Source: Stutzerimonas stutzeri (GTDB lineage: Bacteria; Pseudomonadota; Gammaproteobacteria; Pseudomonadales; Pseudomonadaceae). From it: DNA of 64,000 bases. A program made the translations under genes and the position numbers. This document shows positions 25,407-37,229 of the stretch, in pieces (position 1 is the stretch's first letter; the number at the start of each line of letters is the position of its first letter). Location of the stretch: contig NZ_POUT01000016.1 of NCBI RefSeq assembly GCF_002890915.1, positions 1 through 64,000 of the forward strand. Direction: 5' to 3'. The notes under the pieces were generated by a model that was not told the origin of the DNA, made no database searches, and saw only the letters and a program-made list of their open reading frames with translations.

Positions 25407-26363
25407 CTAGTGCTGATGCAGGGTGACGCGGTTGCGCCCGCCGGCCTTGGATGCGTACAGCGCGGAGTCGGCCCATTCGATCAACTGCGCGTGACCGCTG
25501 CTGGGCACGCTGAGGTCGGCGACCCCCAGGCTGATGGTGAAGCGGATGCGATGCTGCTCGTGGCAAACCTCGCACGACTCGACCGCATGCCGCAGCCGCT
25601 CGGCGAACGTCAGCGCACCCTGCTTGTCGGTGTCCGGCAGTAACACGACGAACTCCTCGCCGCCGTAGCGCCCCGCAACGTCCGAGTCGCGCAGGTTCTC
25701 GCGAATCAGTTCGGCCACCTGCTGGATGACCGCATCCCCGGCCTGGTGGCCGTAGTTGTCGTTGATCGCCTTGAAGTGATCGATGTCGAACATGACCAAC
25801 GCCGCCAGGCTGTCGTAGCGACGATGACGGGCGTAGTCCAGGCGCAGCATTTCTTCCCAGTGTCCGCGGTTGTAGAGCCCGGTCAGGCGATCGGTACTCG
25901 ACAACCGCTGCAGCTCGGCGTTGGCCGCCTGCAACTGGCGCCGGTTGACCGCCACGTCGGTCACGTCGTAGATGATCAGGCAGACCTGATCGATGCTGCC
26001 ATTGACTCCCTTGAGCGGCAGCAGCGTGGTGTTCTGGTACATGAAGTCTTCCAGCCCGGTGATCGGCTGGTAATTCTTGAACCGCAGCAGGTAGGGCCGC
26101 TGTTCCCAGATGGTGAAGGACGGCGTGCCAAGCGTCATCACGCTCTCTACCTTGCGCCGGAACCAGTCCTCGTCCACCTCGGGAAACAGCTCGAAGAACG
26201 AACAGTTGCGCGCCCGCTCCGGCGGTCGACCGGAGCGGTTCTCCATGAAGGTGTTCCAGACCTCGACGCGGTAGTCCCGGTCCAGCACCACCACGCCTAC
26301 ATCGATGCTCTGGACAATGGCCAGCAGCCAGTGCAGTTCGTTCAGCTCGCTCGAATGGCTCAT
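25407..26363 (-). CDS. PAS-GGDEF diguanylate cyclase
   Basis: A 318-residue cytoplasmic enzyme that makes cyclic di-GMP from two GTP. The N-terminal PAS domain (about 10-125) has VGVVVLDRDYRVEVWN and FFELFPEVDEDWF. The GGDEF domain begins at LSSTDRLTGLYNR. GGEEF at 234-238 is an active-site motif, and RDSD at 225-228 is an intact inhibitory RxxD site, so an active, product-inhibited cyclase is expected. ATG 26363 lies two bases after the stop of the CheY-CheC gene; a TTG at 26369 would overlap that stop. The pair is probably one operon in which the upstream protein tunes c-di-GMP signalling. Confidence 0.92.
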   Translation of the reverse strand: MSHSSELNELHWLLAIVQSIDVGVVVLDRDYRVEVWNTFMENRSGRPPERARNCSFFELFPEVDEDWFRRKVESVMTLGTPSFTIWEQRPYLLRFKNYQPITGLEDFMYQNTTLLPLKGVNGSIDQVCLIIYDVTDVAVNRRQLQAANAELQRLSSTDRLTGLYNRGHWEEMLRLDYARHRRYDSLAALVMFDIDHFKAINDNYGHQAGDAVIQQVAELIRENLRDSDVAGRYGGEEFVVLLPDTDKQGALTFAERLRHAVESCEVCHEQHRIRFTISLGVADLSVPSSGHAQLIEWADSALYASKAGGRNRVTLHQH

Positions 26364-26365
26364 GT

Positions 26366-27349
26366 TCAATCCATCAGGTAGGCGAGCTTGCGGCGCAGCA
26401 GCTCGACCGAGTCTTCCGTGAACAGCAGTAACAGGTCGAAATGGATATCGTGCCCCTCCAGGCTGTAGCTGATCTCCACGGCCAGGGTCTTTTTCCAGCG
26501 GGCGCTGTTGAGCCGGATGAGCTCGTCGATGGAGGCGTGCTGCCCCAGCACCTGCGGATGCCCCTGGGAAAACACCACCTCGATCTGCTCGGCGATGCCA
26601 CTGAGGCAGGCGCTGATCAGCAGGCTCGACAGGTCCAGGAGCATCTCCATTTCCAGATAATCCTGCCGGCGCATCAAGCGCGCCATGTCGGCCACCTCGG
26701 AGTCATGGAACAGCAGCAGCGCTTCCCCGGCGATACCGCCGCCGATATAGCCCTGGCAGACGGCCGTCAGCTTGTCGCCGCGCGCGGCATCGGCCAGTGC
26801 CATGTGCAGCTCGCCGACTTCGAGGATGTTGACGTTGGGGATCGGCAACTGGATGAACACGCCGAGCACGCGCGCCAGCAGGGCCGCCGCGCGCCCCATG
26901 GCGACGTTGACCACCTCGCGGAAGGCGTCGCGAAAGCCGATCGACTCGCCTTCGCTACGGCCGACCAGCGCCGACAGGTCGTCGAGCAGGCCGAGGCTGG
27001 CCAGGGTCTGGTGCAGGTGGACGGGGTCGGCGGGTTTCTTGATGAAGGCCAGCGCCCCGAGCTCGAGCACCCGCCGTACGGCCTCATCCTGAATGTCGGC
27101 GGAGATGACGATGGTCTTGCAGCCCAGCCCTTCCTGGCGCAGCTGCGCGAGCACCTGATAGCCATCCAGTTCGGGCATGGTGAGGTCGAGCAGCAGCACA
27201 TCGATATCGCCCTGGCGGATGCGCTCCAGCGCCTCCAGGCCGGTGGCTGCCTGGCTGACCGTCACCGGCCAGCCAGCCGGCAGCGCCTGCAGCAGCTGCT
27301 TGCGTGCCAGGCTCGAATCGTCGCAGATCAATAGCGAAATGGCAGACAT
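26366..27349 (-). CDS. CheY-like receiver fused to a CheC/CheX-type domain
   Basis: A 327-residue response regulator. Residues 4-120 form a receiver with acidic pair Asp10-Asp11, phosphorylation site Asp55 (LLLDLTMPELDG), and Lys in FIKKPAD. The C-terminal half resembles CheC-type phosphatases: FREVVNVAMGRAAALLARVL, then ALLLFHDSEVADMARLM and LLDLSSLLISACLSGIAEQ, which keep the two helices with paired acidic/Asn residues used to dephosphorylate CheY-P. It may therefore dephosphorylate its own or another receiver. It is translated directly before the PAS-GGDEF gene. Confidence 0.85.
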   Translation of the reverse strand: MSAISLLICDDSSLARKQLLQALPAGWPVTVSQAATGLEALERIRQGDIDVLLLDLTMPELDGYQVLAQLRQEGLGCKTIVISADIQDEAVRRVLELGALAFIKKPADPVHLHQTLASLGLLDDLSALVGRSEGESIGFRDAFREVVNVAMGRAAALLARVLGVFIQLPIPNVNILEVGELHMALADAARGDKLTAVCQGYIGGGIAGEALLLFHDSEVADMARLMRRQDYLEMEMLLDLSSLLISACLSGIAEQIEVVFSQGHPQVLGQHASIDELIRLNSARWKKTLAVEISYSLEGHDIHFDLLLLFTEDSVELLRRKLAYLMD

Positions 27350-27514
27350 CTGGTGCGAGCTCTCGTTGCCCGGTCAACCGAAGCGACAGAGCTTAGCGCA
27401 CGCAGCGCATGGTGTGTGCACCATGAAGGCAAAATAGTGGCATTTTGCCCAAAAAGCCTGCGAGGGGCGGATGCGCAGGGTGTCTCGCGCTCCGCCCAGG
27501 GAAAAACGCCGCTA

Positions 27515-28099
27515 TCAGTAGTAGGCGTTTTCGCGGTTGGTGTGGTCGGTCACGTCACGCACGCCCTTGAGCTCCGGAATTCGCGCCAGCAGGGTTTTCT
27601 CGATACCTTCCTTGAGCGTCACGTCCGCCTGGCCGCAGCCTTGGCAACCGCCACCGAACTGCAGCACCGCAATGCCTTCCTCGACCACGTCGATCAGCGA
27701 AACCTGGCCGCCGTGGCTCGCCAGGCCCGGGTTGATTTCAGTCTGCAGGTAGTAATTGATCCGCTCGTTCAGCGGGCTGTCTTCATTGACCATCGGCACC
27801 TTGGCATTCGGCGCCTTGATGGTCAGCTGGCCGCCCATGCGGTCGGTCGCGTAGTCGACCAGCGCATCCTCCAGGAACGGCTCGCTGGTGCCGTCGATCC
27901 AGGCGGTGAAGCTCTTCAGTGCCAGGGCGATATCGTCCGGTTTTTCCTCGCCCGGCTTGCAATAGGCGATACAGGTTTCCGCATAAGGGGTGCCCGGCTG
28001 GGTAATGAAAATCCGGATGCCGATGCCGGTGGTGTTCTGCTTTTCGAGCAGGTCGGCCAAATAATCGTGTGCAGCTTCGGTAATGGTGATCGCGCTCAT
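27515..28099 (-). CDS. nfuA: Fe-S biogenesis protein NfuA
   Basis: A 194-residue carrier that receives a [4Fe-4S] cluster and hands it to apo-enzymes, mainly under oxidative stress or iron limitation. The N-terminal degenerate A-type domain (ITITEAAHDYLADLLEKQ, with the scaffold Cys residues not in canonical order) precedes the Nfu domain. The Nfu domain holds the cluster ligands Cys152 and Cys155 in GGCQGCGQADVTLKEGIE. GAGGAG stands before ATG 28099. An IscR-like dyad lies 57 bases upstream of the start. It is a single gene between the CheY-CheC operon and cti. Confidence 0.96.
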   Translation of the reverse strand: MSAITITEAAHDYLADLLEKQNTTGIGIRIFITQPGTPYAETCIAYCKPGEEKPDDIALALKSFTAWIDGTSEPFLEDALVDYATDRMGGQLTIKAPNAKVPMVNEDSPLNERINYYLQTEINPGLASHGGQVSLIDVVEEGIAVLQFGGGCQGCGQADVTLKEGIEKTLLARIPELKGVRDVTDHTNRENAYY

Positions 28100-28155
28100 G
28101 GGAACTCCTCGCAGACATGCGCGGCAGTTTACGCCAAACCACTGCCGCGGTTAAG

Positions 28156-28174
28156 TCCTAGTATTTTGGTAGGA
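28156..28174 (-). promoter_or_regulatory. IscR type-1-like operator upstream of nfuA
   Basis: On the minus strand TCCTACCAAAATACTAGGA is a dyad around an A/T core. Aligned by its centre with the IscR type-1 consensus (ATASYYGACTRWWWYAGTC continued by RRSTAT), it keeps CC-AC-AAAAT-A-T-GG. IscR control of nfuA has been reported in P. aeruginosa. The position 57-75 bases before the start codon suits repression at the promoter. Confidence 0.5.
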
Positions 28175-28216
28175 ATACTCCATTCGAGCGCCGTTCGCAA
28201 CGCCGCCTTTGCCACC

Positions 28217-30499
28217 CTAGAGGTTCTCGTAGCGGTTCATATCCAGCACACCGGCTTCCAGGGGGTCGGTCTCCTCCAGGTAACGTGCCAGGTCATTGAA
28301 GTAATCCCAGAACCTCGGGTGGCTGCGGCGCACGCCCCAGCGCTCGACGATGCGTTCGAAGTCCTCGCCCTCCTTCACCCGCTCCAGGGCCGCGACGAAC
28401 GCGGGCACCTCCGCCGCCGGCAGGTTGAAGATGAAATTGGGATAACTGCTGAGAATGCCCGGATAGACCGTCAGCGTATCCAGGCGCGGCTGCCAGCGCA
28501 GCGATTCGCCGTACATGAACGCCACGTTGCTGTGAGCCCGGTTGCGCAGCAGGCTGTAGATCTCGCGCCGGCCGTCGCCCTGTTCGACGCGAAGCAGCGT
28601 GGCCTCGGGCAGGCTGCGGATCACCGGCAGTCCGGCTGCCAGGCGGTTGGTCAGGCGGCTGAGCGCCTGCTCGGCGCGTTGCAGCGCTGGCGGCTGATCG
28701 GTACGGTAGCAATGGCTGCCCGGGCAGCGGTTGATCGGGTCCGGCGCGGCATTGATGTTAGCACGACGCGCCAGCAATTGCCGAGCGAAGGCCTGCTTCG
28801 GGTCGCCCTTGTCCAGTTCCAGCAGCGAGGGCGTCGCGCTGTCGATCGCCGTATAAGCGAGCAGCAGCTTCAACTGGCCACTCTTCTCGTACCAGCCATC
28901 GAGAATGGCCTGGCGCGAAGCCGCCGGCAGCAGGCGCAGGAAGTTCAGCTCGGCGCCGTTGCGGATCAGGTCGAAATACAACCGCGTCTGCCCCTGATGG
29001 GAGACGTTGCCGAACACGTCGAAATTGACCACCAACTGATAGTAGGTGCGTTCGAGCAGCGGAAAGTCCATCCACCAGAGCGTCTGCGGAATCTCGCCGA
29101 TCAGCCCTTTGCGCACCGACGCACTGTCATGCTGGCGGAAGATCGTCAGCAGAGCATTGTCGTTGCCCGCCCAGAGATGCCGCCATTGCGCCGGTTCGCC
29201 GGCATAGGCCTGCATGCGCAGTTGCTCGTACTGGTTGCGTTTGACTCGATAGGTCTGCCAGAAGCCGAGCAGATCGCCAACTTCGTCGAGCTGCCCAGGC
29301 ATCGCCAGCAGCGGCGTGGTTCGTTCGCGAAAGTGCCGGTCGGTGACGTACAGGTCGTACTGCGGGTCCTGGAACAACACCCAGAAGTTGTCACGAATCA
29401 CATCGGTGGCGATCTGCCCGCGGCACACCGGTCCACGAATGAACGTACGCACGAAATATTCGGCGTTATCCAGCATGAACTGGTAGCGCGCCTGCGCCGG
29501 AATCGCCTGGAAGGCCCGGAACGGATTCGCCCGGTGGCCGGCACCGTATCCCGGTACCGCATCGACGCGCCAGTCGTCGCTGAAGAACAGCGCCTTGACC
29601 CGCGCCAGCTTCGCGGGGCTGAGCGGATAGGTGATGTGCGTCTTGTGCACGATCACATCGGGGATCGGCCGCAGCCGGTAATGAAAGTGCGTACCGGGAT
29701 CGTCGTTGGGGCGGCGCGTGGCGATCGCATCGACGGGCTCGCCGCTGGGCGTGCGGGAGCGTACCAGCTGGTAGAAATGCGGGCCTCCCGTCCCCGTCCC
29801 TTCGAAATAGAGATGGGCGATGAACAGATGTTCATACAACCAGCGGCCGACCAGCGTTCCCCGCGGGCCAGGGGCGTTCAGCAAGCGCTCCCATTCGGCT
29901 ATCTGCGCCGCCTCGGCGGCCGGCGGTTTCGGTGCCTGGTAATCGACCGGGGCGCCCTGCTCCAGCCAGCGTTGCAGGCGCTCGTACTCCGCGTCGCTGA
30001 GTCCGGTGACCGCGAATGGCATGCCAGCATGGGCATTCTGCCGGGCGTAGTCGTCGAACTCCCCCGGCAGTGGGCAACTGTTTTCCCGGCCAATGCCGAT
30101 ATCCAGGTCGGCTGGCAGCTTGGCGTTGGGCGTCAGCGGCTGGCTGCGCCCCAGCTCCAGCATGCGGGCCATCAGCGCCGCCTGGCTGCCCTGGGCCTCG
30201 AGTACCGAATGAAAGCCCTTGCGCCGCCAGCCGGCCTCGTCTTCGGCGTCGAGAAAAAGCCGTGTGGGGGTTTGCGCCTTGGCCCGTGCGCCGTTATAGA
30301 CCGGCAGTTTGTGGCCGCCGCGCGCCGCGCCTTCTGCACTGCCGAGATTGAGCTGGCATGGCGAGTCGTAGCAGGCGTGGCAAGCAACGCATTTGGCGGT
30401 GAAGATCGGCTGGATATCGCGCTGGTAGGAGAGCGGTTCCGCCCGCACCAGGGTGGTGCAAAGCAGGAACAGGCAGCCGAGCCAGCAGCGAAAGGTCAT
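28217..30499 (-). CDS. cti: Fatty acid cis/trans isomerase Cti
   Basis: A 760-residue periplasmic haem protein that converts cis- to trans-unsaturated fatty acids in membrane lipids, stiffening the membrane against solvents and heat. A signal peptide ends at Ala20 (LFLLCTTLVRA). The cytochrome c motif CVACH is at 37-41, and the Cti domain covers the rest (YDSPCQLNLGSAEGAARGG, and the C-terminal YPNFIFNLPAAEVPAFVAAL). Length and motifs match characterised Pseudomonas enzymes. It is divergent from metH. No regulator is adjacent; Cti is generally regulated by membrane state. Confidence 0.95.
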   Translation of the reverse strand: MTFRCWLGCLFLLCTTLVRAEPLSYQRDIQPIFTAKCVACHACYDSPCQLNLGSAEGAARGGHKLPVYNGARAKAQTPTRLFLDAEDEAGWRRKGFHSVLEAQGSQAALMARMLELGRSQPLTPNAKLPADLDIGIGRENSCPLPGEFDDYARQNAHAGMPFAVTGLSDAEYERLQRWLEQGAPVDYQAPKPPAAEAAQIAEWERLLNAPGPRGTLVGRWLYEHLFIAHLYFEGTGTGGPHFYQLVRSRTPSGEPVDAIATRRPNDDPGTHFHYRLRPIPDVIVHKTHITYPLSPAKLARVKALFFSDDWRVDAVPGYGAGHRANPFRAFQAIPAQARYQFMLDNAEYFVRTFIRGPVCRGQIATDVIRDNFWVLFQDPQYDLYVTDRHFRERTTPLLAMPGQLDEVGDLLGFWQTYRVKRNQYEQLRMQAYAGEPAQWRHLWAGNDNALLTIFRQHDSASVRKGLIGEIPQTLWWMDFPLLERTYYQLVVNFDVFGNVSHQGQTRLYFDLIRNGAELNFLRLLPAASRQAILDGWYEKSGQLKLLLAYTAIDSATPSLLELDKGDPKQAFARQLLARRANINAAPDPINRCPGSHCYRTDQPPALQRAEQALSRLTNRLAAGLPVIRSLPEATLLRVEQGDGRREIYSLLRNRAHSNVAFMYGESLRWQPRLDTLTVYPGILSSYPNFIFNLPAAEVPAFVAALERVKEGEDFERIVERWGVRRSHPRFWDYFNDLARYLEETDPLEAGVLDMNRYENL

Positions 30500-30705
30500 G
30501 ATGAACGCACCTTGAGGGAAGCCGGCATTCTAGCCAGCCGGGCCGGCCGAGGCGAGCACCTGGCCGTGCCGCTACCGGCTCTTCGGATCGCTGCCGCCGC
30601 GCTGCGGCAACCTGAATATTATTCATGCAAAAGAGCGAGAGCTCGAAAAGCATGCAGCTTTGCTATCATTCGCGCACTTTCTCCCCGCTTTTCAGGTAGT
30701 CCCCC

Positions 30706-34394
<3,689 letters not shown>

Positions 34395-34398
<4 letters not shown>

Positions 34399-34730
34399 GC
34401 ACTACCGTGAGCCCCTACCTGCTCGACCAGCTCGAAACCGCCGACATGCTGGAGATCGACGGCCTGCATGCTTTCGCATTCACGCTGAACGACGCCCTGC
34501 TGGACCAGGCAGACGCCGCCGCCGAAGCGGGCGAGCCGTTTTCCAGCGAACGGATCGTCCTGCAGATCGACGCGCTGGACGGTCGCAGCAAGCGCCGCTG
34601 GCAGTTCAGCTACAACACGGTCATGGAGGCGCAGCACGACGCGGCGGACGACAGCTGGCAGCTCGGCGGAGAGCCAACGCACCGGCTGCGCTGCCTGGGC
34701 GCGATCAGCGCTGGCGCTGACGACGAATAA
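34395..34730 (+). CDS. Hypothetical protein coupled to metH, 111 residues
   Basis: A 111-residue acidic protein starting with an ATG that overlaps the metH TGA (ATGA), so it is almost certainly co-translated. It contains LDQLETADMLEIDGLHAFAF and RWQFSYNTVMEAQHD. It has no signal peptide or membrane segment. It corresponds in position to the small gene after metH in P. aeruginosa. I recognise no function; a role in MetH maintenance is only suggested by the coupling. Confidence 0.72.
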
Positions 34731-34833
34731 CGCAGCGCCGTCCGTCGCACGGGCCGATCCATCCGCGAACGCCGAGCGTTTCTCGCGCTATTCGCTGTCT
34801 ACTTCACAGCCAGACAGCGGAAGGAGAGAAACC

Positions 34834-35277
34834 ATGCCCATGCCACCCGATTTATCCTCGCGGCCATTTCGACTTACGGTCGAGCGCAGGCTGCGCCTTT
34901 CGGCTAAAACCCTTTTCAAGGCGTGGACCGAGGAGCTCGATCGCTGGTTTGCCGTACCGGCTAGCGTCCTGATGAAACCACAGGTCGATGCTCCCTTCTA
35001 CTTTGCTACCGACTTCGAGGGGAAGCTGCATCCTCATTACGGACGGTTCTTGAAACTCGAAGCCCCGCGATTGATAGAACTTACCTGGGTCAACGGAGAA
35101 GACGGGACCAAAGGAGCCGAGACGGTCGTAACGCTGGAATTCACGCCGCAAGACGATGGGACTTTGGTCAAACTCGTTCATGCCGGCTTTCCGGATGAAG
35201 CCTCCAGGGACCGGCATGAGCAGGCCTGGCCCCTGGTGCTCGCTCAGCTTGAAAAGCGCATGGGCGAGCATGCCTAG
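34834..35277 (+). CDS. SRPBCC (AHSA1-like) domain protein
   Basis: A 147-residue START-like protein of the Aha1/CalC group: FRLTVERRLRLSAKTLFKAW, FEGKLHPHYGRFLKLEAPR and the C-terminal helix HEQAWPLVLAQLEKRMGEH. Such folds bind small hydrophobic ligands or modulate Hsp90-type chaperones. GGAGAG stands before ATG 34834. A second SRPBCC gene follows after 54 bases. The pair looks slightly poorer in G and C than the neighbours and is not part of the conserved gene order, so it may have been acquired. Confidence 0.82.
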   Translation: MPMPPDLSSRPFRLTVERRLRLSAKTLFKAWTEELDRWFAVPASVLMKPQVDAPFYFATDFEGKLHPHYGRFLKLEAPRLIELTWVNGEDGTKGAETVVTLEFTPQDDGTLVKLVHAGFPDEASRDRHEQAWPLVLAQLEKRMGEHA

Positions 35278-35331
35278 AGGCCGTCGCAACAGCCTCGAAG
35301 CATTTCGCTTACCTTGAGAGGAGTTTTCGCC

Positions 35332-35778
35332 ATGGCCACTGGAACCGTTCGTCTTCATCGCGTGCTTCGCACCACCCCGGACAAGGTCTACCGCGCATTC
35401 GTGGATGCCGGTGCAATGGCCAAATGGCTTCCGCCATACGGTTTCGTCTGCAAGGTCCAGCGGATGGATCCGCACGTCGGCGGCGGTTTCAGGATGTCGT
35501 TCGAAAACTTCACGACCGGCCAGGAACACGCTTTCGGCGGCGAGTATCGGCAGCTGGTTCCGGGTGAACTCATCGAGTACACCGACAGCTTCGATGATCC
35601 CAACCTGCCGGGCACCATGCTGGTCACGGTGAACCTCAAGCAGGTGTCGTGCGGCACGGAAGTGAATATCGAACAGAGCGGAATTCCCGAGATGATCCCG
35701 ACCGAGATGTGCTATCTCGGCTGGCAGGAATCGCTCATGCAGCTCGCCAATCTCGTTGAGCCGGAAATTTCGGGCTGA
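35332..35778 (+). CDS. SRPBCC (AHSA1-like) domain protein, second copy
   Basis: A 148-residue protein of the same superfamily but a different branch: HRVLRTTPDKVYRAFVDAGA, MAKWLPPYGFVCKV, MSFENFTTGQEHAFGGEY and YLGWQESLMQLANLVE. The Trp and Pro in AKWLPP are usual in AHSA1 proteins of the PF08327 type. GAGAGGAG lies before ATG 35332; the open frame starts earlier at 35314 without a ribosome site. It is probably co-transcribed with the preceding SRPBCC gene. Ligand unknown. Confidence 0.85.
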   Translation: MATGTVRLHRVLRTTPDKVYRAFVDAGAMAKWLPPYGFVCKVQRMDPHVGGGFRMSFENFTTGQEHAFGGEYRQLVPGELIEYTDSFDDPNLPGTMLVTVNLKQVSCGTEVNIEQSGIPEMIPTEMCYLGWQESLMQLANLVEPEISG

Positions 35779-35806
35779 TCCCCAGGCCGGAAGAACGCCT
35801 CGTCAT

Positions 35807-35868
35807 CTAGGGTCTGTTGCCATTTGCCGCAGCAACGCGGCTCGCGACGAAACGCCAACGGACCCTAG
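35807..35868. repeat. MITE-like inverted repeat element
   Basis: CTAGGGTCTGTTG at 35807-35819 and CAACGGACCCTAG at 35856-35868 are inverted copies differing at one base, enclosing 36 bases that themselves contain GCGGCTCGCGACGAAACG. The right end covers the stop codon of the EamA gene. The same left end recurs at 63859, and part of the right half at about 23032-23049. This looks like a short non-coding mobile or REP-like element of the genome. Confidence 0.6.
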
Positions 35869-36788
35869 GCGCCCCTGAACGCGCCCCGCGCATCGCGCCG
35901 CAGCAGCAAGCCGATGGCCAGCACCACCAACAGGCTCCCCGGTAGCCAATGCCAGCCCATACGCGCCGGCTGGTCGAAGAACAGCAGCAGCATCGACACG
36001 AACGGCACGAGGTAGCTGTAGGCGGTCACCGCTCCCGGCGTGAGAGCGGCAGTCGCCCGCTGCTGCAGGAAGAAGGTCATGGCGCTGGAGAACACGCCGA
36101 GATAGATCACCAGCAGCAGGTCCAGCAGGTTCATGTGCAGCAGTGCCGCGGGCCGTTCCCACAACACCCCCATCAGGCCGATGAGGATCGCGCCCGCCAC
36201 CAGGCTCCAGAACGTGCGCAAGCCGGCCTGGCGCGGCAGCGTCCCCCCGGCAAGGCCCCATTTGCTGAGCACCGGATACAAGGCCGAAGCGACACACCCG
36301 AGGAAGAAGCCCAGTTCGCCCAGCCCCAGCTGCATGCCCACGAAATCGCCACCGTTTTCCGCCCAGGCGAGGCCCAGCGCGCCGATCGCCCCCAGGGCGA
36401 GAATGGCCAGCAGCCGACCGGCCGGCTGTTCGACACCGAGACCACGCCCCAGGCAATAGGCCAGCAACGGCACACTGACGAACAGGGTCGCCATCGACAG
36501 CGCGCTGACCCGGTGCGCCGCCCAGAACATGGTGCCGAAGAAGCCAGCCAGACACAGCCCCATCGCCGCGTAGAGCAGCAGGGTGCGCAAGCCCGGTCGG
36601 CCGTCGCTCTGCCGCCAGGCCAGCGGCCCCAGCACCAGCGCAGCGATGCCGAAGCGCATGGCGGTCAGCAGCAACGGCGGCAACCCTTCGCTGAGCAGGC
36701 CCACCGCCGGAAACGACAGGCCGACGAACAGCGCCCAGAGCAGCATGCCCAGGTGTGCGCGGCTGGTCCCGCTCAGGGCATCAGGCAT
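35865..36788 (-). CDS. EamA/DMT-family transporter
   Basis: A 307-residue inner-membrane exporter with ten hydrophobic segments in two EamA repeats (LLWALFVGLSFPAVGLLSEG, then VASALYPVLSKWGLA, ending LPGSLLVVLAIGLLLRR). The family exports amino acids and metabolites; EamA (YdeD) of E. coli exports cysteine and O-acetylserine. An overlapping leader ORF with a strong ribosome site ends inside its first codons, so its translation is probably coupled to that ORF. Its stop codon lies in the MITE-like repeat. Substrate unknown. Confidence 0.86.
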   Translation of the reverse strand: MPDALSGTSRAHLGMLLWALFVGLSFPAVGLLSEGLPPLLLTAMRFGIAALVLGPLAWRQSDGRPGLRTLLLYAAMGLCLAGFFGTMFWAAHRVSALSMATLFVSVPLLAYCLGRGLGVEQPAGRLLAILALGAIGALGLAWAENGGDFVGMQLGLGELGFFLGCVASALYPVLSKWGLAGGTLPRQAGLRTFWSLVAGAILIGLMGVLWERPAALLHMNLLDLLLVIYLGVFSSAMTFFLQQRATAALTPGAVTAYSYLVPFVSMLLLFFDQPARMGWHWLPGSLLVVLAIGLLLRRDARGAFRGA

Positions 36789-36906
36789 GTACGGCGGCCT
36801 TCGTCGAGCATATGCGTTCCCGGCTGCATAGACCGGGAACGCACGAGACTGGATGGCGCCGGATGGACAGCCAGTAGATGACGTGCGTTCTTTGTTGCTG
36901 GCTCAC
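36781..36906 (-). CDS. Possible 41-residue leader peptide before the EamA transporter
   Basis: A GTG at 36906 has AAGGAG six bases upstream, better than the site of the transporter itself. The frame encodes 41 residues (SQQQRTHVIYWLSIRRHPV near the start, then three Cys in SCVPGLCSRERICSTK) and stops at TGA 36781-36783, seven bases past the A of the transporter ATG. A perfect 11-bp hairpin lies inside the frame. This arrangement is that of a translational leader. No homology is claimed, and it could be a chance frame. Confidence 0.45.
   Translation of the reverse strand: MSQQQRTHVIYWLSIRRHPVSCVPGLCSRERICSTKAAVHA
36813..36843 (-). promoter_or_regulatory. Perfect hairpin within the leader of the EamA gene
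   Basis: TGCGTTCCCGG at 36813-36823 and CCGGGAACGCA at 36833-36843 flank nine bases. It lies 25 bases before the transporter start and 90 bases after the stop of the DUF1883 gene on the same strand. It could be an attenuator-type structure or a terminator of the DUF1883 transcript. It lacks a U-run. Confidence 0.5.
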
Positions 36907-36932
36907 AGGCCGCTCCTTGGTTTCGCGCAACA

Positions 36933-37229
36933 CTAGCGCGAGGCGGGCCGTCGAATGACCTTGATCGAGTAGGTGAGGTTCGGTTTACGCGTCACGCTGA
37001 TGGCCCGCCGCGTGACCGTATCGAGGGTGATGTTCCAGAATCCGGAGCTCGGCGCCACGATCTTCGCTGGAAAGCGGTCGAAGGCGCCGCCGTGGTAGGT
37101 ATGGCGGCCGCCATTCTTGAAGCTGCGGAAATTCGCATCGTTCATCAGGCGAATATTGCAGGTTTGCGAGCACTGGATGACGACGATGTCGCCTTCTTCG
37201 AGATGCTCACGCTGGTGTATGAACTTCAT
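36933..37229 (-). CDS. DUF1883 domain protein
   Basis: A 98-residue protein starting MKFIHQREHLEEGDIVVIQC, continuing NIRLMNDANFRSFKNGG, FPAKIVAPSSGFWNITLDT and YSIKVIRR. This is the small beta-rich DUF1883 domain, found alone or beside TIR domains in bacteria. Function is unknown. GGAG stands six bases before ATG 37229; a GTG at 37244 would add five residues. Confidence 0.83.
   Translation of the reverse strand: MKFIHQREHLEEGDIVVIQCSQTCNIRLMNDANFRSFKNGGRHTYHGGAFDRFPAKIVAPSSGFWNITLDTVTRRAISVTRKPNLTYSIKVIRRPASR

Noticed and set aside
30500..30705. Cobalamin or SAM riboswitch before metH
   Set aside because: The 206-base gap shows no B12-box or S-box sequence.
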